Source: Klenkia brasiliensis (GTDB lineage: Bacteria > Actinomycetota > Actinomycetes > Mycobacteriales > Geodermatophilaceae). Taken from it: DNA of 64,000 bases. A model generated the notes under the pieces. It had not been told where the DNA came from and searched no databases. It saw only the letters and a list, made by a program, of their open reading frames with translations. The stretch lies in assembly GCF_900100695.1 (NCBI RefSeq), contig NZ_FNCF01000003.1, positions 310,001 through 374,000 on the forward strand. Direction: 5' to 3'. The position numbers and the translations under genes are program-made. Shown here piece after piece: positions 55,948 through 64,000 of the stretch. How positions within the stretch are numbered: the first letter of the stretch is position 1; every line of letters begins with the position of its first letter.

Positions 55948-55951
<4 letters not shown>
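55547..55951 (-). CDS. sufT: SufT/MIP18-family Fe-S assembly factor
   Basis: A 134-residue protein with a DUF59 (MIP18/SufT) domain at about 25-134: EELEEAMRDVVDPELGVNVV, DLGLVYGMEVDDNNVAVIDM and LTSAACPLTDVIEDQAR, with the conserved Cys of AACPL. SufT helps mature Fe-S proteins when demand is high. The extreme N-terminus contains three perfect TPVQ units encoded by a 12-bp tandem repeat. ATG 55951 overlaps the sufU stop codon (ATGA) and has GGGGAGG upstream. Part of the suf operon. Confidence 0.92.
55898..55933. repeat. three perfect 12-bp tandem repeats within sufT
   Basis: CTGCACGGGGGT is repeated three times head to tail. In the sufT frame on the other strand it encodes Thr-Pro-Val-Gln units near the N-terminus. 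Copy number could vary without breaking the frame. Confidence 0.9.
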
Positions 55952-58519
<2,568 letters not shown>

Positions 58520-58535
58520 CTGGGTGGTGCCTCTC

Positions 58536-58871
58536 TCAGTTCTCGGCCGCGGAGGTGTCGACGAGGACGTCGTCGCCCTCGACGCGGACCGGGTGGGTGG
58601 TGACCGGCTTGTTCGCCGGCAGGTTGGTGGGCGCACCGGTGCGCAGGTCGAAGCACGACCCGTGCCAGGTGCACTCGATGGTGGGGACGCCGTCGACCAT
58701 CTCGACCTCGCCCCCGTCGCTCAGCGGGTAGTCCTGGTGCGAGCACAGGTCGGTGAGGGCGTAGACCGTGCCGTCGTGCCGGGCGAGCACGAGCTCGACG
58801 TCCCCGACGACGACGGGCACGGCTTCGCCCTCGCCGATCTCGCTCAACGCGCAGGCCCGCTGGAAGCTCAT
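58536..58871 (-). CDS. Rieske-type [2Fe-2S] ferredoxin of the suf operon
   Basis: A 111-residue small Rieske protein (non-haem-iron oxygenase ferredoxin type). The cluster ligands are C43 and H45 (LCSHQDYPL) and C67 and H70 (CTWHGSCFDL). It lies between sufD and sufC, overlapping the sufD stop codon by ATGA. Actinobacterial suf operons often contain this gene; it may supply electrons for cluster assembly or report cluster status, but its exact role is not settled. Predicted cytosolic. Confidence 0.92.
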   Translation of the reverse strand: MSFQRACALSEIGEGEAVPVVVGDVELVLARHDGTVYALTDLCSHQDYPLSDGGEVEMVDGVPTIECTWHGSCFDLRTGAPTNLPANKPVTTHPVRVEGDDVLVDTSAAEN

Positions 58872-60205
58872 GCCGGCTGCAGCTCCGACTCCGGGGTCTC
58901 CTGCTCCTCCAGGCCCGGCAGGGCGCCGAGCCGCTGCTCGATCGCCCCCATCAGCCGGTCCTGCAGGGCCGGCACGCCGATCCGCTGGACGACGTCGGCG
59001 AAGAAGCCGCGGACCACCAGGCGGCGGGCGGTCTCGGCGTCGATGCCGCGCGAGCACAGGTAGAACAGCTGCTCGTCGTCGAACCGGCCGGTGGCGCTGG
59101 CGTGGCCGGCGCCGACGATCTCGCCCGTCTCGATCTCCAGGTTGGGCACCGAGTCGGCGCGGGCGCCGTCGGTGAGCACCAGGTTCCGGTTGAGCTCGTA
59201 GGTCTCGGTGCCGGTGGCCGCCGGGCGGATCCGGACGTCGCCGACCCACACGGTGTGCGCCTGCTCGCCCTGCAGCGCGCCCTTGTAGACGACGTTGCTG
59301 CGGCAGTTGGGCACCGAGTGGTCGACCCACAGACGGTGCTCCTGGTGCTGGGTCTCGTCGGCGAAGTAGACGCCGAACAGGTCGACCGAGCCGCCGGGGC
59401 CGACGTAGGTCACGTTGCTGACCAGCCGGACCAGGTCACCGCCGAGGGTCACCACGACCTGGGTGAAGGAGGCGTCGCGGCCCACGACGGCGTCGTACTG
59501 CCCGCCGTACGCGGCACCGGGCGCCCAGTCCTGGACGCTGACCAGCTCGACCTGTGCGCCGTCCCCGAGGACGACGGCGACCGCACCGGAGTAGCGGGCC
59601 TCGCCCTGGTGGTCCAGCACGATCGTGGCCTTGGCGAACCGGCCGACCTCGACGACGGTCTGGCCCCAGACGACGTCCTCGCCGCCCTGGCCGCGCAGGG
59701 TCAGGGTGACCGGGGTGTCGAGCTGGGCCTCGGCCGGGACGCGGACGACGGTGGCGCCGCCGGCCCGCACCCGGGTGAGCGCGGCGAGCCGGTCGACCGG
59801 CTCGGGCAGTCCCTTGAGCAGCGGGTCGTCGGCGCCGACGGTGGTCAGCTCGACGCCCTCGGGCAGGTCGGCGTCCCAGTCGGGGCGCAGACCGGAGTCG
59901 GCCCCCTCCAGCAGCGGGCGGACCCGCTTCATCGGGGTGAAGCGCCAGTCCTCCTCGCGGCCGGTGACGACGGCGAAGTCGTCGGGGTCGGAGGAGGTGA
60001 AGCGCTCGGCCGGGGAGCCGGTGGGCACCGGACCGCCGTGGCTGTGCGCCCCGGCCGGGCCGCCGGTCCCCGCCGCGGGGGTGGTCGGCGGGCCGGCCTG
60101 CGCGCCGACGCCGTCGGCGAACAGCTCGCTGGCCAGCGCGGCGGACTCCGCGGGGCCGGCGATCGTGGCGGGGGTGTTCTCGTTCGTCACAGTGGGGTCG
60201 GTCAT
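58868..60205 (-). CDS. sufD: SufD scaffold subunit
   Basis: A 445-residue SufBD-family protein. After a flexible Ala/Gly/Pro-rich N-terminal segment (to about 60) comes DDFAVVTGREEDWRFTPMKR, then the right-handed beta-helix (for example VDHSVPNCRSNVVYKGALQG) and the C-terminal helical block HASATGRFDDEQLFYLCSRG with the conserved His. SufD forms the SufBC2D scaffold on which clusters are built and is needed for iron acquisition. The ATG shares one base with the sufB stop codon (TGATG). Confidence 0.95.
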   Translation of the reverse strand: MTDPTVTNENTPATIAGPAESAALASELFADGVGAQAGPPTTPAAGTGGPAGAHSHGGPVPTGSPAERFTSSDPDDFAVVTGREEDWRFTPMKRVRPLLEGADSGLRPDWDADLPEGVELTTVGADDPLLKGLPEPVDRLAALTRVRAGGATVVRVPAEAQLDTPVTLTLRGQGGEDVVWGQTVVEVGRFAKATIVLDHQGEARYSGAVAVVLGDGAQVELVSVQDWAPGAAYGGQYDAVVGRDASFTQVVVTLGGDLVRLVSNVTYVGPGGSVDLFGVYFADETQHQEHRLWVDHSVPNCRSNVVYKGALQGEQAHTVWVGDVRIRPAATGTETYELNRNLVLTDGARADSVPNLEIETGEIVGAGHASATGRFDDEQLFYLCSRGIDAETARRLVVRGFFADVVQRIGVPALQDRLMGAIEQRLGALPGLEEQETPESELQPA

Positions 60206-61641
60206 CAGCCGACGGCACCTTCCATCTGCAGCTCGATCAGGCGGTTCAGCTCGAGGGCGTACTCCATGGGCAGCTCCCGGGCGATCGGCTCGACGAAGCC
60301 GCGCACGACCATCGCCATCGCCTCGTCCTCGGACAGACCGCGGCTCATCAGGTAGAAGAGCTGGTCCTCGCTGACCCGGGAGACCGTGGCCTCGTGGCCC
60401 ATGGACACGTCGTCCTCGCGGACGTCGACGTAGGGGTAGGTGTCCGAGCGGCTGATGGTGTCGACCAGCAGCGCGTCGCACTTCACCGTCGAGGCCGAGC
60501 CGTGGGCGCCCTCGTCGACCTGGACCAGGCCGCGGTAGGACGTGCGGCCACCGCCCCGGGCGACGGACTTGCTCACGATGGTCGAGGAGGTGTGCGGCGC
60601 GGCGTGCACCATCTTGGCGCCGGCGTCCTGGTGCTGGCCCTCGCCGGCGAAGGCGATGCTCATGACCTCGCCCTTGGCGTGCTCACCGGTCATCCACACG
60701 GCCGGGTACTTCATCGTCACCTTGGAGCCGATGTTGCCGTCGACCCACTCCATGGTCGCGCCCTCGTGGGCCACGGCCCGCTTGGTGACCAGGTTGTAGA
60801 CGTTGTTCGACCAGTTCTGGATGGTCGTGTACCGGCAGCGCGCGTTCTTCTTGACGATGATCTCGACGACCGCGGAGTGCAGGGAGTCGGACTTGTAGAT
60901 GGGGGCGGTGCAGCCCTCGACGTAGTGCACGTAGGCGCCCTCGTCGATGACCATCAGGGTCCGCTCGAACTGGCCCATGTTCTCGGTGTTGATCCGGAAG
61001 TAGGCCTGCAGCGGGATCTCCACGTGCACGCCCGGCGGCACGTAGATGAAGGAGCCACCCGACCACACGGCGGTGTTCAGCGCGGCGAACTTGTTGTCGC
61101 CGGACGGGATCACCGAGCCGAAGTACTCGCGGAACAGGTCCTCGTGCTCGCGCAGCGCGGTGTCGGTGTCCAGGAACAGGACGCCCTGCTCCTCGAGGTC
61201 CTCGCGGATCTTGTGGTAGACGACCTCGGACTCGTACTGGGCCGCGACACCGGCGATCAGCCGCTGCTTCTCGGCCTCCGGGATGCCCAGCTTGTCGTAG
61301 GTGTTCTTGATGTCCTCGGGCAGCTCGTCCCAGCTGGCCGCCTGGGCCTCGGTGGAGCGCACGAAGTACTTGATGTTCTGGAAGTCGATCCCGGACAGGT
61401 CCGAGCCCCAGTCGGGCATCGGCTTGCGGTCGAAGAGCTTGAGGGCCTTCAGGCGGCGCTCGAGCATCCACTCGGGCTCGTTCTTGCGGGCCGAGATGTC
61501 GCGGACGACGTCCTCGTTCAGGCCGCGCTTGGCCGACGCGCCGGCGGTGTCGGCGTCCGCCCAGCCGTACTGGTAGCGGCCGAGCTGGTCGATCTGCTCG
61601 TCCTGGGTCAGGGCCTTGGCGGGCTGCTGCGTGCTGGTCAT
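60205..61641 (-). CDS. sufB: SufB scaffold subunit
   Basis: A 478-residue cluster scaffold. The N-terminus [20 protein letters not shown], the middle [20 protein letters not shown], and the conserved [20 protein letters not shown] with its Cys are all present; [20 protein letters not shown] carries the C-terminal Cys that accepts sulfur. The length matches an intein-free SufB, unlike M. tuberculosis, where the gene is interrupted by an intein. ATG 61641 overlaps the sufR stop codon by 4 nt and has GGGAGAGG upstream. Confidence 0.96.
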   Translation of the reverse strand: MTSTQQPAKALTQDEQIDQLGRYQYGWADADTAGASAKRGLNEDVVRDISARKNEPEWMLERRLKALKLFDRKPMPDWGSDLSGIDFQNIKYFVRSTEAQAASWDELPEDIKNTYDKLGIPEAEKQRLIAGVAAQYESEVVYHKIREDLEEQGVLFLDTDTALREHEDLFREYFGSVIPSGDNKFAALNTAVWSGGSFIYVPPGVHVEIPLQAYFRINTENMGQFERTLMVIDEGAYVHYVEGCTAPIYKSDSLHSAVVEIIVKKNARCRYTTIQNWSNNVYNLVTKRAVAHEGATMEWVDGNIGSKVTMKYPAVWMTGEHAKGEVMSIAFAGEGQHQDAGAKMVHAAPHTSSTIVSKSVARGGGRTSYRGLVQVDEGAHGSASTVKCDALLVDTISRSDTYPYVDVREDDVSMGHEATVSRVSEDQLFYLMSRGLSEDEAMAMVVRGFVEPIARELPMEYALELNRLIELQMEGAVG

Positions 61642-62432
61642 GCGGGCGTCCTCTCCCGGGTGCTTCGTCGGGTGTGGCTCGGTGCAGGGCGGCCGGTGGC
61701 CGCCTGCTCGTCTGGTGAAGGGCGCGGGGCCCGGCTGGTGTTCCCGGGGACGCGACCCGGGATGTGGGTGGTGCAGACCCCGTCGCCGTGGGCGATGGTG
61801 GCCAGCCGCTGCACGTGCGTGCCGACCAGCCGCCCGATGACCGCGGTCTCGGCCTCGCACAGCTGCGGGAACTCCGCCGCGACGTGCGCCACCGGGCAGT
61901 GGTGCTGGCACAGCTGCCCACCGCTGGAGATCGCCGAGGCCGAGGCAGCGTAGCCCTCGGCGGTCAGCGCCTCGGCGAGCACCTGCGCCCGGTCGACGGG
62001 GGCGGTGGAGGTGGTGGCGGCGCGCTCGACGGCGGTGGAGCAGCGCTCCTCCAGGCCGGCCAGTTGCTGCTCGGCGACGTCCCGGACGGCGTCGGGCCCG
62101 CCGTGCGCGGCGACGAACCGCAGCGCGGTGAGCGCCAGGTCGTCGTAGGCGTGCGGGAAGCCCGACCGCCCGGCGTCGGTGAGCACGAAGTGCCGGGCCG
62201 GGCGACCCCGGCCGCGGACCGAGCCGGGCAGCGCCCGCTCGGCGACGCGGCCCTCGGCGACGAGGGAGTCCAGGTGCCGGCGGACGGCGGCCGGGGAGAC
62301 GCCCAGCCGGCCGGCGAGCTCGGTGGCGGTCTGCGCGCCGTGCTCGAGCAGCAGGCCCGTCACGCGGTCGCGCGTGCGCCGGTCGTCGGGGTTCACCGAC
62401 GGCCGGGCGGACGGCACCGCGCTGGATTCCAC
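61638..62432 (-). CDS. sufR: SufR Fe-S-sensing transcriptional repressor
   Basis: A 264-residue regulator of the suf operon. A winged helix-turn-helix occupies about 18-90 ([40 protein letters not shown]). The C-terminal domain carries cluster-binding Cys residues C175 and C179 ([13 protein letters not shown]), C192 (PQLCEAE) and C220 (GVCTTHIPG). With its [4Fe-4S] cluster bound, SufR represses its own operon, and loss of the cluster relieves repression. The last 35 residues (from about [10 protein letters not shown]) are a basic disordered tail. GTG 62432 lacks a Shine-Dalgarno and follows CACACT by 6 nt. First gene of the suf operon. Confidence 0.93.
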   Translation of the reverse strand: MESSAVPSARPSVNPDDRRTRDRVTGLLLEHGAQTATELAGRLGVSPAAVRRHLDSLVAEGRVAERALPGSVRGRGRPARHFVLTDAGRSGFPHAYDDLALTALRFVAAHGGPDAVRDVAEQQLAGLEERCSTAVERAATTSTAPVDRAQVLAEALTAEGYAASASAISSGGQLCQHHCPVAHVAAEFPQLCEAETAVIGRLVGTHVQRLATIAHGDGVCTTHIPGRVPGNTSRAPRPSPDEQAATGRPAPSHTRRSTRERTPA

Positions 62433-62445
62433 AACACGAGTGTGC
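62430..62445. promoter_or_regulatory. candidate SufR operator and -10 region
   Basis: The start codon region contains the dyad ACAC-GA-GTGT (62434-62443), overlapping the likely -10 CACACT of the minus strand (62439-62444). A possible -35, TTGCGA, lies 16 nt further upstream. From memory, Streptomyces avermitilis SufR binds CAAC-N6-GTTG; here CAAC-N6-GTGC (62432-62445) is only a partial match. Confidence 0.4.
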
Positions 62446-62495
62446 GCTATTTCCCGGACGTCGCAAGCAAGGTCGCCCTAACCCGAACGTGCAGC

Positions 62496-62533
62496 CCACG
62501 GGGGGTGCGGGCAGCTGCCCGCACCCCCCGTGG
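62496..62533 (-). terminator. 38-bp perfect palindrome, terminator of the clpC-like gene
   Basis: Positions 62496-62514 are exactly the reverse complement of 62515-62533, giving a 19-bp stem with no unpaired spacer. It starts 15 nt past the stop codon of the clpC-like gene and also insulates it from the sufR promoter region. Confidence 0.85.
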
Positions 62534-62547
62534 CACCGCGTGCCAGG

Positions 62548-64000
62548 TCAGAGCGCCACCGGGCTCTCGACGGCGAAGTGCAGGCCGCCGTCGACCACCC
62601 CGACCCGCAGCCGCTGACCGCGCTGCAGATCACCGGCCAGCACCATCCGGGACACCGGGTTGTCGACCTCGCGCTGGATCGCCCGGCGCAGCGGACGTGC
62701 CCCGTAGGCCGGCTCGTGGCCCCGGTCGGCGAGCCAGGCCACCGCCTCCTCGTCGAACTCGACCGCGATGTCCTGCGCGGCCAGCCGACGCCGGGTCTCC
62801 TCCAGCAGCAGGTCGGTGATGCGGGCCAGCTGCGCCGCCTCCAGCTGCCGGAAGACCACGATCTCGTCGATCCGGTTGAGGAACTCCGGCCGGAAGGCCT
62901 CCCGCAGCCGCCGCAGGACGGCGTCGCGGACGTCGCGGCCGCCGTCGTCGGCGCCCGAGGTGAAGCCCAGCGGGCCGTGCGCGGCGTTGACGATGGCCTC
63001 CGAGCCCAGGTTCGACGTCATCACCACGACGGTGTTGGCGAAGGAGACCGTGCGGCCCTGGGAGTCGGTGAGCCGGCCGTCGTCCAGCAGCTGCAGCAGC
63101 GTGTTGAACACGTCCGGGTGCGCCTTCTCGACCTCGTCGAGCAGCACCACCGAGTAGGAGTTGCGCCGCACGGCCTCGGTCAGCTGACCGGCGTCCTCGT
63201 AGCCCACGTACCCGGGGGGCGAGCCGACCAGCCGGCTGACGGTGTGCCGCTCCTGGAACTCGCCCATGTCGAGCCGCACCATCTTGTCCTGGTCGCCGAA
63301 CAGGGCCTCGGCCAGCGCGCGGGCCAGCTCGGTCTTGCCGACGCCGGTGGGGCCGAGGAACAGGAAGCTGCCGATCGGCCGGTCCGGGTCGCCCAGGCCG
63401 GCGCGGGACCGGCGGACGGCCTCGGCCACGACCTCGACCGCCTCGTCCTGGCCGACGACGCGGGCGTGCAGCACGTCCTCCAGCCGCAGCAACCGGTCGC
63501 GCTCCTCCTCGGTCAGCTGCGCCACCGGGATGCCGGTGGCCCGGGAGACCACCTCGGCGATCTCGGCGACGCCGACCTCGGGGACGCCGGTCTCGTCGCC
63601 CGAGCGGGCCCCGGCGAGCCGCTGCTGCGCCGCGGCCAGCTCGTCGCGCAGGCCGGAGGCGCGCTCGTACTGCTCGGCGGCCACGGCCTGGTCCTTCTCC
63701 CGCTGCAGCCGCTCGACCTCCTGCTCCAGCGACCGCAGGTCGGTGGTCGGGCGGCGGACCCGCAGCCGCACCCGCGCGCCGGCCTGGTCGACCAGGTCGA
63801 TGGCCTTGTCGGGCAGGTGCCGGTCGGCGACGTAGCGGTCGGACAGCTCGGCGGCGGCGACCAGCGCCTCGTCGGTGAAGCGCACCTGGTGGTGGGCCTC
63901 GTACCGGTCTCGCAGGCCGCGCAGGATCTCCACGGTGTCGGCCACGCTGGGCTCGCCGACCAGGATCGGCTGGAACCGGCGCTCCAGCGCTGGGTCCTTC
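62548..64000 (-). CDS. clpC: ClpC-type AAA+ chaperone-unfoldase, C-terminal part
   Basis: The gene runs off the right edge; about 484 C-terminal codons are visible, from the end of the first AAA+ domain (ALERRFQPILVGEPSVADTV) onward. A UVR-like linker (EQEVERLQREKDQAVAAEQY and following) separates it from the second AAA+ domain: Walker A FLGPTGVGKTELARALAEAL, Walker B SVVLLDEVEKAHPDVFNTLL, sensor MTSNLGSEAIVNA and arginine-finger region FRPEFLNRIDEI. The short UVR-type linker favours ClpC over ClpB, which has a longer coiled-coil insert. ClpC feeds substrates to ClpP. A member of the second ClpC-like group is possible. Confidence 0.88.
   Translation of the reverse strand, partial: KDPALERRFQPILVGEPSVADTVEILRGLRDRYEAHHQVRFTDEALVAAAELSDRYVADRHLPDKAIDLVDQAGARVRLRVRRPTTDLRSLEQEVERLQREKDQAVAAEQYERASGLRDELAAAQQRLAGARSGDETGVPEVGVAEIAEVVSRATGIPVAQLTEEERDRLLRLEDVLHARVVGQDEAVEVVAEAVRRSRAGLGDPDRPIGSFLFLGPTGVGKTELARALAEALFGDQDKMVRLDMGEFQERHTVSRLVGSPPGYVGYEDAGQLTEAVRRNSYSVVLLDEVEKAHPDVFNTLLQLLDDGRLTDSQGRTVSFANTVVVMTSNLGSEAIVNAAHGPLGFTSGADDGGRDVRDAVLRRLREAFRPEFLNRIDEIVVFRQLEAAQLARITDLLLEETRRRLAAQDIAVEFDEEAVAWLADRGHEPAYGARPLRRAIQREVDNPVSRMVLAGDLQRGQRLRVGVVDGGLHFAVESPVAL

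Noticed and set aside
60205-61641. Intein in sufB, as in M. tuberculosis.
   Set aside because: The reading frame is of normal intein-free length and the conserved blocks are contiguous.

Overview
The window reads as a chromosome segment of a very high-G+C actinobacterium (roughly three quarters G+C by eye; GTG starts nearly as common as ATG; many 4-nt GTGA/ATGA gene overlaps). The overall gene set would suit a Frankiales/Geodermatophilaceae-type organism, but that family assignment is inference. About 60 protein genes fill it. I see no rRNA, tRNA, CRISPR array, transposase or prophage, and no gene-free stretch longer than 300 bases.

Backbone. From memory of the Mycobacterium tuberculosis map, much of the window keeps the order and orientation of the Rv1460-Rv1488 neighbourhood, read here from right to left: sufR-B-D-(Rieske)-C-S-U-T (62432 to 55547), ABC-F ATPase, small HTH protein and enoyl-CoA hydratase (50549 to 47756), aconitase on the opposite strand (39678-42491), NlpC/P60 hydrolase (34914 to 33517), MoxR-DUF58-VWA (33277 to 30241), fabG-inhA-hemH (9099 to 6430), an opposite-strand hypothetical gene (5681-6433), NfeD and SPFH proteins (5627 to 3790).

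Inserted material. Between the VWA gene and fabG lie about 21 kb of accessory genes. The centrepiece is a ten-gene, translationally coupled operon (21263 to 10357): a carbamoyltransferase, a GT2-GmhB fusion, two GT9 heptosyltransferase-like enzymes, two GT4-type enzymes, GmhA, an HldE-type bifunctional enzyme, a second GT2 and a polysaccharide pyruvyl transferase-like protein. A UDP-glucuronate decarboxylase-like gene diverges from it. Together they encode activated-heptose synthesis and assembly of a decorated glycan in an organism not expected to make LPS. The rest of the insertion holds a class I DAHP synthase, an MFS exporter, a quinone oxidoreductase-like protein and a polar amino-acid ABC importer.

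Left edge (1-3684): a stress-sigma module with a partial STAS protein, a kinase-STAS fusion, a UsfX-like anti-sigma factor and a SigF-type sigma factor, interrupted by a type IB topoisomerase. Between the NlpC and aconitase genes are an orphan cytochrome oxidase subunit I, an acyl-CoA ligase and a PAP2-type membrane enzyme. To the right of aconitase are an atypical SDR, a sirohydrochlorin chelatase, a VOC protein, a sulfurtransferase, a SnoaL-like protein and an ABC exporter. Two large multi-pass membrane proteins of unknown function (50677-54930) separate the ABC-F gene from the suf operon. A truncated ClpC-type ATPase runs off the right end.

Regulatory layout. Most transcription units end in clear GC-rich hairpins. 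Twelve genes start 6-8 nt after a TAnnnT or CAnnnT hexamer without a visible Shine-Dalgarno, which suggests much leaderless transcription. Three convergent gene pairs share a single CTAG as both stop codons.
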